Part shown: piece by piece, positions 12,049 to 24,678 of the stretch
Layout: each line of letters begins with the position of its first letter
How positions within the stretch are numbered: position 1 is the first letter of the stretch
Program-made: the position numbers and the translations under genes
Source: Cerrena zonata
Taxonomy: Eukaryota > Basidiomycota > Agaricomycetes > Polyporales > Cerrenaceae
Direction: 5' to 3'
DNA length: 64,000 nt
Assembly (NCBI GenBank): GCA_038087015.1
Contig: JASBNA010000007.1
Location: 806,001 to 870,000, forward strand
Notes under the pieces: generated by a model
What the model was told of the DNA's origin: nothing
What the model saw: only the letters and a program-made list of their open reading frames with translations
Database searches by the model: none

Positions 12049-14413
12049 TCAAACTCCTCTTTCCGCTTTCCAGTCATCCAACCAGGCCGTAACAAACTCG
12101 ATCATTTCGTTGTGTATCTTCAAAATCTCTGGGGGCTCCTGAGTGATATCGCGCAACCCGTACTCGTCGTAGTGATGTACCGCATCTGCAATAGCAAGGT
12201 CAGGAATTGGATAAGACATAGGTAGGGTAAAAGTATTCTTACTCGGGATCAATTTGAAGGGACGCAGAATAGTGTCTTCCCTGTCTGGTGCATACTCGCT
12301 ATGAGGCGTACACGGCCTCCATGGATCAACTAGAATGATCAAACGTTGGAAATTATATCTATAATAGTATTTGAAGATAACGTACCTTCTCCGTCAATGA
12401 TCGCAAGACGGTCAGCTGCAATTGCAAAGTCGCCGAGCACATTTACCGCAGTTACATTAGGGAAGCGGGGAACAGTGAAGTGTTCACCAGGAGGGAAGGC
12501 CTACACACTTGTCAGTATCTTTATCATAACATGTCCATACCTCAAACCTACCTGGCGACATATCATAGACTCGTATTCCAACGTCAAGAGTTTAGAGACG
12601 ATGCGAGGATGCCCAGATGGAGGTGCGGTCTGTACAGTTGGATGAGTGGTTTCACAGATAAAGCGATGAGAACGGCGCCTTACGCTGAAGTAGCCCCACT
12701 CGGTGCAGACTTGGAAGACCCATAAACGCCATGTGTTGTCCAATGTGGTCTCCTGGAATTTGGCATCGTCGAATGTCCCGAAACACTACTCGGAACAAAG
12801 GTCAGCCTTGATGCGCAATTGTTCCCAAGATCAAGATGAACTTACGTCCTCGACACCGAACTCTTCAGGGCATTGTGATACAATGTTCTAAAAACAGGTC
12901 AGTAACTAGTCCACAGAAAGTGATATTCCGAATAATATTTACCTCTTTAATGTACTTGGCATAGTTAAACACAGATAGATCAACACGCAAGTCTCCAGGA
13001 ATCGAAATAAGGTTGGAAATAGGATCGTAAGAAAGGGCTAGGGCGTCTTTCCCGTGGATAGGCTGGTCAAGAGCTTCGCAGAATTTCTCGAACTCTGTAC
13101 TTCCTACTTCAGGATCCCATACCTTCGCTTGCCACGCTCCGAGAGGGCTCTGCGCAAGTGAGCATTAGTCGCAAGCTGCAGAGTAGGGGGCATGTACCAT
13201 CACCTCAAGTAAAGAAGCAAAGTCCTCATCATGTTCCAGATCCGCAAGACCAAACAGACCTTTGAGATGACGCTTCAAATGTGGAATCGCGAGAATGGTG
13301 TCGATAGTCTGGATCGATTTCTCGAGGTGAGAAGAGCATTTGGGATCTGCGGCCTTGCGAATAATTTCCATGTACTCCCAGTTCTCCAGAGAAGCATGGG
13401 TAACAGCTGAAATAGAAGTCGAATGAAGTGACAGGGAACCAGAACAATCGTGTGCACTGACCACTGGAAGCGATTGCTCCGTAGACGATGTCAGGATATA
13501 GCACCCTCATGTGAGCTGCACGGGCACCAGCATACGATCCCTAAATCATATCTCAGCACACATGAATAAATAGGGCGGTGTATTGAGGAACTTACACCAT
13601 AGTAAATCCATGGAGTGTTGGGCGCTGTCAAGTCTTCTTCGATGCCGGGGAACTTTATGTTTCTCATGAAGTTTGCCGAGTCAGCAGCGGATTGGTCATT
13701 ATTTAAGAATCTACCACGAGTGTTAGTACTATAAATAGAAACACACCGCAAGTGTTTCTATACAATACCTTAAGCCATCCGTTGTAAAGTTGTATACAGG
13801 TAATGAGCGACCTATGCCTTTTCAGAACAAGACTTCGAGCAACCTAGTAAGCACGTACCGTAGTATCTATAGAATAACGACTGAGAAAATGTATATTGTA
13901 GATATTTAACAATCACAAGGTACTCACCGATGTTCCAGTACTACTCCCACGCCACCTGGTTGCTTTCGCAAGGATCTCGACGATGCCAGTATCAAGGAAA
14001 GGCAGCCTATCTTCACCACTAGTTTCGCCACCATCCAGCACAATTACAGGGGCAGAGGTGTTCGGTTGATAGTAACGCGTATTGATCCAGTACCTCTGAC
14101 GCCAAGTGCGAGTAGAGTCATTGGAAAAGTGATCCAAAGGCTGTCTGAACCAGTAACCGTTAAAGCGAGGAAGAGGGGGCCTTTCCGAGTCATCAAGATC
14201 TTCACCTCCTTCTATGAGTGAGGGCTGCAGTTCAGTTTGGTCTCGGAAGCTATCTTGGCTAACGGAAAGTTCACGTAGTTTGGCATCACGAGCAGCGTCA
14301 AGTTTCCATAGGTTTACAGCTTGTCCGCCGAGTAGCCGCACGAGATTTGGGTCGAACTTGGCTAGTACACCGCCAGCGAACAAGGCAAGAGACAATGAGA
14401 GGACCCTTACCAT
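12049..14413 (-). CDS. Secreted serine peptidase, family S28
   Basis: Serine carboxypeptidase/aminopeptidase of the S28 family (prolyl carboxypeptidase, thymus-specific serine protease relatives), which releases residues next to proline; probably extracellular. The start at 14413 gives a signal peptide, MVRVLSLSLALFAGGVLA. Exon 1 has the family landmark FNGYWFRQPLDHFSND and RYWINTRYY, then VIVLDGGETSG. The nucleophile elbow is split by an intron near 13550-13610 and reads YYGGSYAGARAAHMR when spliced, followed by VYGAIASSG. The catalytic Asp lies in DGEVDPWRPC and the His in AVHHYDEYG near the C-terminus, so the triad looks intact. At least eight short introns interrupt the gene; some middle exon edges (12900-13200) are approximate. 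Flanked by non-coding DNA and by repeat copy A. Confidence 0.85.
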
Positions 14414-14697
14414 CGTCGCAAAGGCTCGAACGTCGAACGTCGAACGTTACGCGTTAACGGAGTCGAAGTTGAATGTAAGTAACTTGTGTGACTTGAATGG
14501 ATGATCGAGTGTACGGTTGATCGGATGATGTAATACCGATTGATGTGATAAAATACAGGGGCCACAAGTCGTTCCCGTAACGAAACGTCACGGTTAATCA
14601 TGTCCGTACTTCAGACTCGAATCGCTACCTCAACTGCCACTAGTATCGACTCCTTGGTACGTCTCGACTCATCTTGCCCATCTCTAACTAATGGTCA

Positions 14698-15090
14698 AGC
14701 TTCAAGGAATGTTTTCATAATGTATTTTAGTGTTCGGGATGCGACCTCTTTGAAGTCGACGATGTACAGCCAGAGAGTTATATTAGAGAACATCAGCCTA
14801 ATCACCCCGAGTCCGAGTTGGCTGTATCATAATTGGTATTGGTATAATCTCCACCGGTGGCTGGTAATATGGACTGGGTTTAGGACCTGTACTAGCTTCA
14901 TCTGGAAGCAGACTCAGAAAGCTGTCGAAAATATCCAAGAGTACTGTAGAATGCACTGGCAAGAATGGCCCGGTTTTAGTATCATAGATGGTGTCGTTTA
15001 GCATAGACCATCTACCTGGATCTGTATCCACACTAAGGAGCTCCCAGGTATCGAACTCATGCACAAACTCCGAGGAGAGGTTTATCCGTA
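14698..15090 (-). pseudogene. Decayed duplicated fragment, copy A
   Basis: Sequence also found at 18168-18810. Bases 14698-14791 match copy B in the same orientation (starting AAGCTTCAAGGAAT), whereas 14791-15090 match copy B in the opposite orientation. On the minus strand the second part encodes an acidic open frame (FDTWELLSVDTDPGR, then STVLLDIFDSFLSLL) with no stop at a position where copy B has TAG. It has no domain I recognise. It looks like a fragment of a gene or mobile element that was duplicated and then rearranged. Confidence 0.75.
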
Positions 15091-15357
15091 GTTGTTTTCA
15101 TTTAATTATTTGACTGTACATCGGCATAAAGCTTCAAGTACCAGCGATGACCTTAGTATAATGGTGTTCAAAACAAGAAGACTCATACATGCGACTCCTA
15201 GTCAAACTACAATGGGGTTACTAGTAGAGACGTGATTTCTCGAAAAGGAACTATGTGCGCGCAAACAATCCGAGTCATACATCAATTCGTGGTGCAAACC
15301 AACTTGAACACGCAACACACTGTAGTTACTTCTAACCATCACCACTTGATCACCACC

Positions 15358-17442
15358 ATGGATGACAGTACAGCTCCTATCTCCAGTAGCAGCCCTACTG
15401 GCACTCCTCCATCGTTCGAGGATCTTAGGAGAGATATCTGCATTCTTACTGTTATTCTAAAAAACCATCGAGAGGGCGGTCCCACCTCAATCAAGAATCG
15501 TCGGAACGAATTAACAAACCTATTCTCTCACGTCTCCACAATGCTTGCAATTGACGCGACCAATGATCCGTTCGCCAGTAGAGTAAACGCTGTTACAGGT
15601 TTCGTTCAAGATGATCAAATCATTTCTGCTGTCTTCACCCCAAACACGAATACCTTTGATAAATCCGAAGGGGCTGTCACTCAGTTGGTTGTAGGTGAGA
15701 ATGGGAGGGAACTCATTTTTAAGTGGAAAGAGAACAAGTAAGAAAGATTTATAAATTGCTAGCCCTGAAATTACCATCTGATCATATACATGCAGCCATG
15801 TCCGAATCCTTCCTGACCAACATCTGCTTGACATCATCTCGATCCTTCATTTTCTCTTTAGTTCGACGAGCAAAGATATCAAACGTTCCCTGTTGGTGAT
15901 CGACCTCCATCTCTTTCTTCTTGCGCGTGTCTACAGGAAGCTCGCCGGTCGTTTCGACAATGGCATCAAAGCATGGTCGAAGCATCCCCTTTGTTACATT
16001 CGTGACTGGTACTCCTCTGGCTCGCATCCCCTGGACCTTTCGGAGCCAAAGACCATCAAAGCTCGAACGTTGGGCTCCCTCATTACAGAACTATTGTCGT
16101 CCCAGAATGTCGAAGCTGATCAACAAGGAAACTTTCATCTCACTTCGGAGAATGCCAAATCTTGGGCTCATGTTCTCGGTCGGTTGGCCGACGACATGGA
16201 TTGGTTAAGGGAATACATCCCTGATAAGAGGGACCGACGCAAAGTCTCCACACGTACTCCAAGCTCATCCGAGATCGAAAATTTGCATGATACCATCATC
16301 GCCATTGGTGCCTTGATCCGTACGGGTGTTGTGGATGCCTTGATATCAGAAGACCTGGAGAGGGACCTTCTGTCGAGCTGTGAACATGCACAGAATATTT
16401 CTAGTGAGTTGGTCTTATTGATTGCACATATCTTGTAGTATACTTATTGCCCCTGAAGTTATGCCGTCAGGTTGGTACATTATCAAGCGGAAACCGAAGA
16501 TAGACTAAGCAGACTGTGTAGGATATGACATCGTTACAGGACAGAACGATAATGCACAGGAAGCGGATATCGATGGCAGAAACCTTGGAGATGATGAAAT
16601 CTGTGGGAGAAACTACATCACAGAATGCCTATTTTTTTCTGATGTCTCATTCACAGATGAAACTGCCCATGAAATGTCCGAGAAGCCCCGCGAACATGTC
16701 ATCCGTTACCTCAAGACCCTCACGGCTTGGTTTGATGCGTCTGTCACTTTAATCGCTCACAAACCCTTCTCGAAACCATTGGTCGTCTACAAATTCACTG
16801 TCCCGCATCCAAATCTTTCTGTCTCTGTCGACGAAATCACTGCATTCAAAAACAACTATCTGGATGGCCTCAGTAAACAAGGCCTCAGTGAAGATGACCA
16901 GATTAAGGTCCAACAATTCCTGGACAAAATTTGCATCACTCCGAATGAAACTAAAAAAGCCACTATACACGCCGAAGCTTCCTTGATGGCCTTGGGATGT
17001 GATTTGCAAAGGAGTTACAAGATTGAGGCCTGTAGTCGTAACGCCATACAGCAAGTGTTCAATGTACGTTGTTTATCCCTGCACATCTGGCAGATTCTGA
17101 TTTTTATAGGTGGAGACTGTACCAATCGGGGTTAGCAAGAAGTGCTGCTGGTGTTGCGCACAACTAGGCGCCATCCTTGAGGCGAAGTCAACAAGGGGTG
17201 GGCCAAAGTATAGTCTTCCCGGCACCCATGCTACAATCTTTCCGTGGGTAGCCCCCGTTGGTCTCTCGACTGATGTCCTCTCGAATATGAGAGATAAACT
17301 CCAGAACATTTTTGATCATACTGCGCGTTACCCGGACAATATTCCACCATCCAACAAAAGTTCTCCCGAGAGTGTGCTATCAGAGCTCAGTGATTTGCTT
17401 GCCGATGTCTCTGAAATACGACGTGGTGGTCCAATTCACTGA
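15358..17442 (+). CDS. OTT_1508-like deaminase domain protein
   Basis: Large basidiomycete-type protein with a C-terminal deaminase-fold domain. Four exons (15358-15737, 15796-16403, 16540-17063, 17110-17442) give 614 residues in one frame; intron 3 is unusually long (136 nt) and a hidden microexon is possible. The start is the ATG in ACCACCATGG. The first ~450 residues are helical with no named domain. The active-site signatures of the nucleotide/nucleic-acid deaminase superfamily follow: TIHAEASLMAL (HAE, bases 16968-16976) and, after an intron, VPIGVSKKCCWCCAQL (zinc-binding CxxC, 17143-17157). The HAE plus SKKxCxxC pattern fits the OTT_1508-like family (Pfam PF14441), which is expanded in mushrooms. 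The substrate is unknown; RNA, DNA or free nucleotides are all possible. The gene lies between two copies of a decayed repeat. Confidence 0.78.
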
Positions 17443-18167
17443 TCGGACGTTCATAGAATAGGTACAAAATGTCTTTGTTGTGCGTAGTTAACAGGGGGAA
17501 GAAGGAGCTAAGGGGAACACAACGAGGAGGCGAGCGTGTATAAGGGAATGTTGGAAGAAGCATGTTTGGGTAAGCAGGAAAGTGAATTGTACTAATTAGG
17601 AAGTAATTGTGTGAGTTGGACGTTGTCGGGTTACAGTCGCGGCTAGTAGGAGGTACAATGTGACAGATAGATAGATATTGTTGTTAGATTGTAACTGGCC
17701 ACTATGCTTACCTCCCACACAGTCCACCTTCTGACCAGCATGGTTTTAAGAAAATACCATTATCCTGAGGAACTGTATATCGAGCTGAGTTATGGGGCAG
17801 TTGCTGCCAAACACTGCCAAAAAAGGTGATAGAGCCTACTTAGACTGTGATCTCCTACGATAAATCAAAACGAAGCTGAGATGATTCCGAGCGCAATATG
17901 ATCGGTACACATAAATTCGACCGTGGTTTGCCCATAGTACTGTCCCAACCCACTTGGTACCACAGTTCAAAAACGCCAAAATTCATACTCTTCCGCACGT
18001 AGACCTGCTTTCGTACTCGTTGTATCCTGTATCAGATGGACTGTCTAGATGTTATCTCCACCTGCTTGGAAACTACGTTTTCTGCCCTCATCAGAAAACA
18101 CACAAGGAAGAGTATGACTGAATGGTTGTTGTTGTTCATACCTTGTGATGAAATTTGGAGTGCAAAG
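17443..18167. other. Intergenic, no gene seen
   Basis: About 0.7 kb downstream of the deaminase gene, AT-rich, with no open frame above 60 codons and no recognised element. Confidence 0.5.
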
Positions 18168-18810
18168 CTTCAAGGAATATTCTCATAATGTATTTTAGTG
18201 TTCGGGATGCAACCTTTTTGAAGTCGACGATGTACCATGAACGACAGCCTGAGAGTTATATTAGAGTGAGTCACACTACAGAGCACAACTCTTGATGACG
18301 ACCTGGATCTCCCCCCACTTCCCGAACCCATACAGCCTATTCTAGTAGAAGACTCAGAGCTTGTACCGGATATCTCTCAGGCTGGGTCTATGTTTGACTT
18401 TAACTCTGGGTTTAACTTCGCCTCGGACTGTAACCTCAATCTCGACTCGTTTATATCTTCTCAAGACACATTCTTACCGCCTAATGGTCTTGAGAACCCA
18501 GCTCTAAACCTCTCTGAGGAGTTTGTGCAAGATTTCAATACCTGGGAGCTCCTTAGTGTGGATACAGATCCAGGTAGATAGTCTATGCTAAACGACACCC
18601 ATCTATGATACTGAAACCGAGCCATTCTTGCCAGTGCATTCTACAGTACCCTTGGATACTTTCGACAGCTTTCTGAGTCTGCCTCCAGATGAAGCTAGTA
18701 CAGGTCCCAACCCCACCAGTCCATATTACCGACCACCTGTAGAGATTGTACCCATTACGATACAGCCAACTCGGACTCGGGGTGATCAGGCTGATGTTGG
18801 AGACAACTGG
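18168..18810 (+). pseudogene. Decayed duplicated fragment, copy B
   Basis: Longer copy of the sequence at 14698-15090. From about 18300 the plus strand reads an acidic, Asp/Leu/Pro-rich protein (DLDLPPLPEPIQPIL, MFDFNSGFNFASDCNLNLD, NTWELLSVDTDPGR) that is cut by a TAG at about 18579-18581 and then shifts frame; the following segment still matches copy A (SPYYRPPVEIVP). The first 99 bp match copy A in direct orientation and the rest in inverted orientation. The composition resembles an acidic activation region, but I recognise no family. It is a pseudogene or mobile-element remnant. Confidence 0.75.
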
Positions 18811-19484
18811 TGTCGATTGGTCTTCTAATTCTTAGCCTAGCCTCAGTTGAGACTTCTACTGAGTTAAGTGGTTCGGATATCGCAGTCGAAAGTGGCGATA
18901 GTCGCAGTGGATATGGGTGGAAGAGAGTGGAATGATGGGGGGTTACAGAGAGTGGATGAAAATATGTCGAGGAATAGAGCTGGGGTTTATATGGTACTAG
19001 CTGTACAATGTAATATATTTTAGTGGAATTGTCAAAGTTAAAGCACATGGCTTACATTGATTATGTTGACAATAAGAACTCACAAATCAAAACAACTGAC
19101 CGCTTCAATCACATTGTCGATAGGCATTGACACAGGGCAAAAGACATCGTCAAAGTACGAATCGTGAACATGGTAAGTAGTGCTGGGAACTTACCGACCA
19201 TACTCACCCGCTACTATTCACGTATTAGTATACTCCCTTGAAGTCTTGTAAATATCGTTGGGATTGCTGCGCTCTCCACTATCTCTTCCCTTTCTAGATA
19301 TTTTTATTTTGTTACATCCCGAAGAGCAGTCTGAGCAGTACATGTCAAGCATTACACTGCATAGTATATTTGACAATTGAGACAGCAGAAACCTCACAGA
19401 TATACGATGGGGGTTGGGGAGACATCCCTGCGTGGAGATGTAATCCCGGTTTTCAAGGATCGTGAAGAACCATAGTTCTGACCG
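18811..19484. other. Intergenic, no gene seen
   Basis: AT-rich 0.67 kb between repeat copy B and the PNPO gene. Open frames are short and low-complexity. Nothing recognised. Confidence 0.5.
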
Positions 19485-20246
19485 TCAAGGTGCCAATCTT
19501 TCGATCTTCCATTTGGGGTCGTCATCAGAAGAACCTTCAACACGGAGGTAGCGAATCCTATCATGCAACCGCGATGGTTTTCCTGACCAAAATTCAATTT
19601 CGCTATAAAACGTTCCAAGTGATTAATGACGTCATTCTCAAAAAGGATAACAAATGTGCACGTACTCAGGTATAACTCGCCAACCGCCCCAGAATTCGGG
19701 CAACGGAATGTCAGTATCCTGACTTCCTTCTGCGGCAACACCGAATTGCGTTTTGACCTTCTCAAGGCGGTCGTGCAACTCGTTTTCTCCGACCACAGAA
19801 CTCTGAGGGCTCGCCCATGCGCCTAATCGACTCCCCACCGGTCGGCTCTTGAAGTACTCTTCACTCTGTTTCGGGTCAATCTTCTCGACCCGACCTACGA
19901 CTCTGATCTGCCTCGAGACCTCCCTCCAGTAAAACGCCAAGGCGGCACGGGGGTTCTCGAGGAGTTCTTTGGATTTCCGAGAGGTGTAGTTGGTGTAGAA
20001 GATGAATCCTCTGTAGTCGAGTTCTTTGAAGAGGACGAAGCGAGAGGATGGGATACCTGAAGCAGTGACTGTGGAGACACACATTGCTTCGGGTTCTTTG
20101 ACATGACCCTGTACTTCAGTGAACCATGTACGAAACTGATCTGTAGGAGAGGGATCGGCGGTAGATGGAGAGATGTGTTCAGGCGGGTTGTATTGGTTGT
20201 GAGAGGTTACTTTGAGTTGGTGAGGTGCGGGGAGGATGACGTCCAT
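19485..20246 (-). CDS. PDX3: Pyridoxamine 5'-phosphate oxidase
   Basis: FMN-dependent oxidase that converts pyridoxine or pyridoxamine 5'-phosphate into pyridoxal 5'-phosphate, the last step of vitamin B6 salvage; cytosolic. Exons 20246-19666 and 19602-19485 join to 232 residues, close to yeast Pdx3. Landmarks: [20 protein letters not shown] (FMN-binding strands), [57 protein letters not shown], and across the intron [20 protein letters not shown], ending WKIERLAP. All of these are core PNPO motifs. An upstream in-frame ATG at 20384 would add 46 residues (basic, Ser/His-rich); a mitochondrial form from that start cannot be excluded. Confidence 0.95.
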
Positions 20247-20648
20247 TGTAAATGGCCGTGTATTCGGGAGCAATGTGGGATGGTGTGGGTGTATGCGTAG
20301 ATTGAGAGAGGGGATGAGATGGCGGTGAGAAGCAACTTGAAGAGGGAGATGACTAGGTCTGACTCGCGTTATTCGAGAGACCATGCGCAGCGAGGCCAGG
20401 CTTTGTTAATTGAATAACTTGTACCCGTGAATAAGCCTAGGCGGGATCTATATCACAATATTAGAAAAGGAAAGCGTAGTACTTGTTCATAAACGCATGA
20501 TGACCGCATCAATTTACGCGCCGCTTTACCAGTGACGTCGTGCTCTTTGGATCAAACTTTTGAGAGTGATCTCCCATGTCTCAGCGTCGTTGTATGCGTC
20601 TCACATGATGTTTTGTCTCTTCTCCAGCCTTTCGTGAATGATACTTTC

Positions 20649-23600
20649 ATGGCTTCGACACTCACTCCAGCGATGCCCAACGTGGTGACTACTCCGTCGT
20701 CGGAAATTGCAAAACGGAGCGACGCCCATTCGCATAGACGCAGGTTTATTGGACCCCTACCAGAAGAACTGATCTCGCAGGTCATTAACGTCGTAGAGAC
20801 CCATCCCAAGCGTAAAGGCTGGTTCTCTTCGCACCAAGAACCTGTTCAGGTCGAAAGTGACAGCGACTCGGACTCTGAACACAGCGAGCAAGGCATCCGG
20901 GATGCTATTCGGGAGCATGCACACGAATTCTTCCTTGGACACGGTGGGCGAACAGAGGATTGGCACGAGGGTACGGAGAGGCATGTACGAGAGGAAATGT
21001 GGAGGCTATGGCGAGAAAGCCAGTGGGGAAAGCTTCGTGCCCAACGTCGAGAAGCTGCCAAGTCTGCCAATGTCAAACACTGGGTAGGATCCTCGTTCGA
21101 CGTTGGCGTGTTTCTCGGTGTAGATCTACTTGGAGGTGCCTCATCTATAAGTGCGCCTCCATCTACGGTACACACACAAGCACAGCCTATTACACCTTCG
21201 ACCGCTGCTGGAGAATCCTTCTTCACTGCTATGTCTGAACCCGAGTCTTCTGCCTTGCCTTCAGGACACCTGCCAACTTCGGCCCCGGAAATAACTCATC
21301 TTGGCACTTCTACGGCACATCCATATGAAGAACTTCATTCTTCTACTTCTAACAGTTCACCTGCTGTTGACCACGCTCCAAGTCCGGCCCAATCAGACAC
21401 TGCACTAGTCTCTAGCCCACCGACTATGCAGAACGTGCCTAAGTTTAACGCTACTCATAGCGACAATGCTGCCACAACCAAGTTACCTGACAAAGGGAAA
21501 CGCAAGACCGTGCACTACGATATTCCAGACGACGATGATGAAGTGGATGATGTACCGCCTTTACCACCAGCTGAAGTTCTTCAGAGGACGGGTGATGAAG
21601 TACAGGGTACGAGTGCTGGTGCTGCTCAACAGGCTACACGGGAGAATGAAGTCAAGTGGGGAGACGTGATTATGAGAGGTACGTTACAACGTGAACATGG
21701 AAAGAGTAGTGTCTGACGTCCTATAGATCGTATGCTCGTCAGAGTCTCCCATACAGCTCTTGATTCTGTCAGTAGCACCTTTGACGAGAACCAAAACCGC
21801 GTCACACCTCATATCAACAACCAAAAATGGAATGAATATATCGTTGCCTGGCGGAAGGACCGTTTGGAACTGTACAGAGACCATGTACGAATTACTTTCA
21901 CCATTTCTCCCTACGTGTAACTCACAATCTTACTCCATCATAGGCCACACCGGGAAAAGAAATGATAACTGGACACAAACATCTAGCATTTATGATACCC
22001 TTGGATTTCAGGACACGGCTCTCGTTATACTCCTTCGTCGATCTCACGTTTTGTATCACATGTCCTGCGAAGCCTCTTCGAGCGCGGTCGAAGAGGCGGT
22101 GGTTACTAGGTGCAGCATCTGGGACTTCGATTTTTATCTTCAAGGTGAAAAGTCGGACGAGGGGCATGGATTGGACTTGGCATCTCTGGTAAGCTCCATC
22201 ATACATCAAAATGATTGAATTTGTCAACTAATACCTTTCCACCTCTACCTTCGTAGGCGACACCTAGGCGGCCAACTCCCTCCATTCCTCGAAATCAAAG
22301 CACCCTTCCTCGATACCCGATTCAAGATCGACGTCCCTTTCTACAACTCGGGAAATATCACTAAAGTCTACTCGACCTTCACCCGAGCTAACATCATCTC
22401 GTTATGTGAAGCGGGGTTGAGAGACGTACCGGCGTACAAGGCGTTGATAGAGGAAAACATGGACAAAGGAATCGAGTTTGAGCTGGCGTGGAGGATTGAT
22501 ACGTTCTTGGATTGGATTTGGGTGGATGAGGATGTGGAGGGGAAGATGAGGGAGTGGGATGTTTTAGTAGGATTGGCTTTGAAACAGGTAAGCAACGGAA
22601 CACCTTCATCATTTCAGCGAGAGGTTGACCGAGGGTTTTCTTAGGCGAATAAACTAAGCCACCTAGAACTCCGCGTTCATCGACACAGACCTACCCGTGT
22701 ACACCTCAAAGACGGTACTCGTCTTGACGAACCTCCATCAATCGAAGGCTATCTCGACCGAATTCGTCCCAACACTCAATCCCGACAACCACTATATTTC
22801 GCTACTCATGATGGATGGCTCTTTGCCATGCCTCCCATGCACGCTCAACCGCCTATGCCTCCCGGTGCGCCTACCACTTCTGATGTCAATACTTCTAACC
22901 CGTTCGAGACTTCTCCGGGTCTTTCGCTTCAGGAAGCTGAAGTGAGAAGGGGGAGGAGACAGATTATGAGGGCGACGGGGATGACTGACTTGAGGAGTAT
23001 CGTTATGGTGAGGAGGGCTTTTCAGCTCATACCTCCTACGACGCAAGCATTGTCTTCTGAGAGTCAGGGTGATAGTTTTGGTGGAGATCATAGACATACT
23101 GATGGTGGCGAGACGTATAAAATGGACCCTGAGGACACGGCGGAGTTTTGGGAGTCTCCAGAGAGGACTGAGATGGATGATAGGGACCCTGGAGGCTCTG
23201 AGGTGTTGGCGAAGAGTACGGAGAAAGGGACGCTCAGGATGAGGAGGTCTTTTGAATTGGTGTTGTCTACAGGGAGAGTCATTCGCTACGAGGTAAGTTC
23301 TCATTGGACTGTGGACCTCGTGTTATTTTTAATCATGTTTACTTGCAGGCTCATTCGTGCGCGGATGCCCTCGAGTGGATCACCCGCCTCAGACCTCTAG
23401 TTTCTTACTGGAGGAAACGACATCGAGTAGATGCTCGTGTCGAGATGGATCTAGCGTACGAATCGGGCGGTCAACGTATAACTCCCCCGACAGTCATACA
23501 CACGGCCTGAGGCACCGACAGAAAAGCTCCAGAGAAGGATCCCTCTCTCCCTGAACTGAGTGCATTCTATAATTGGTGCATCCTTGACGACTGTCGCCCC

Positions 23601-24205
23601 ATATTGAAGTGCGGGCGGGTGTTTTGGAGGAAGGGGAGGAAAGGGATGTACAGGCTAGTATTCGATCTGAATTGGAATAACCGAGATTGAGGAATGTTAT
23701 TGACATTTATGTCTTGTAGGCAACTACAGCTTGTCTTAGTTTCCGGACATCTCGTCCAGTTCCAAGTTACGGAAGGTCCTCCTTGCATCACAAGAAACAC
23801 ATCGTCGTCAACCTCCTAGATGCCTATGTCGTCTCTGGCTTCTTCGCCGCACAACATCTTCCAATAGGCCAATACCACCCTGATAACCCCCCTCTAGCTC
23901 GTCGATACCGTGATGGACTTGAGAGCGACGAGAACGAGGAAGATACTCTGTTTATGATCTGGTACCGTAAGAACGTACCAGACGAAGAGACTGCTCAGTT
24001 GACGAGTGCGAGCACGCGGAAGCAGAAAGCTCAAGATGTACCTCCGTTAAAGGCGAAGAGGAAATTGGGCGTGTTTAGGACAAGAAGTAAGTTGGAGAGA
24101 GATGCGTGGGTCTGGGCGATTAATGTCGAGATTGATAAGGCAGTGAGGAGGATGAAGGAGAGGGAGGAGAGGGTGAGACAGGCAGGGGAGTTGATGAAGA
24201 CGTGA
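20649..24205 (+). CDS. SPO71/Mug56-like PH-domain protein
   Basis: Large protein (about 1000 residues) resembling yeast Spo71 and fission yeast Mug56, which act in prospore membrane or spore wall development through lipid-binding PH domains. The N-terminus has the RRRFIGPLPEELI block (Spo7_2 N-type), then a disordered Ser/Pro/Thr stretch ending in KRKTVHYDIPDDDDEVDD. A conserved middle part includes KWNEYIVAWRKDRLELYRDH (start of the first PH domain), HKHLAFMIPLDFRTRLSLYS, FKVKSRTRGMDWTWHLWR and IDTFLDWIWVDEDVEGKMR. The second PH region has GRVFWRKGRKGMYRL, then HHKKHIVVNLLDAYVVSG and KLERDAWVWAINVEIDKAVR. One junction near 23470-23515 needs a very short intron (about 42 nt) or hides a frameshift. 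The role in sporulation is inferred from homologues. Confidence 0.78.
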
Positions 24206-24678
24206 GAGGTAGTCATACATGGTCGCGGTTTTTTATGACCTTTTAGTTAGTTATTCTTCCCCTTGCATATAGGTTACTGTTTCAAGGACCTTTTCGTACT
24301 TTCGGTCTTGGACCTGGTTTCTCGTTACTCTAGGACATTCTTGGTTTTGTGGCATACCCTAATACCCCAGCATCATCATTCCAGATCTATGATATCAGTT
24401 TTGCATGGAATAATCTGTGTGGTGGGAAGTGAGATACATGCAACTTGACTTTTGAGCCACTAGTTCGGATGAGTAATTTGTCCGCACAAATGAATACAAG
24501 ACTGAGTTTTGAACGTACGCGTTCCTGTGAGCAGTTATGTGAACTGCTTATCGTTAGACTTTGGAGTCTAGGTTGTGCTGTCTGGACTATTGATAGTACA
24601 CTCAAGGATACGCAATTCTGTACGAATTAAAACGGATATAGTGTAGTAAGGAGAGGGATACAACTTGAAGCTATTAGT
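24206..24678. other. Intergenic, no gene seen
   Basis: AT-rich spacer between convergent genes (SPO71-like on plus, uS12m on minus); it should hold both 3' ends. Nothing recognised. Confidence 0.5.

Noticed and set aside
14698..15140. AAGCTTCAAG at both 14698 and 15128 as possible terminal repeats of copy A
   Set aside because: Only ten bases match and copy B does not show the same end, so chance is likely.
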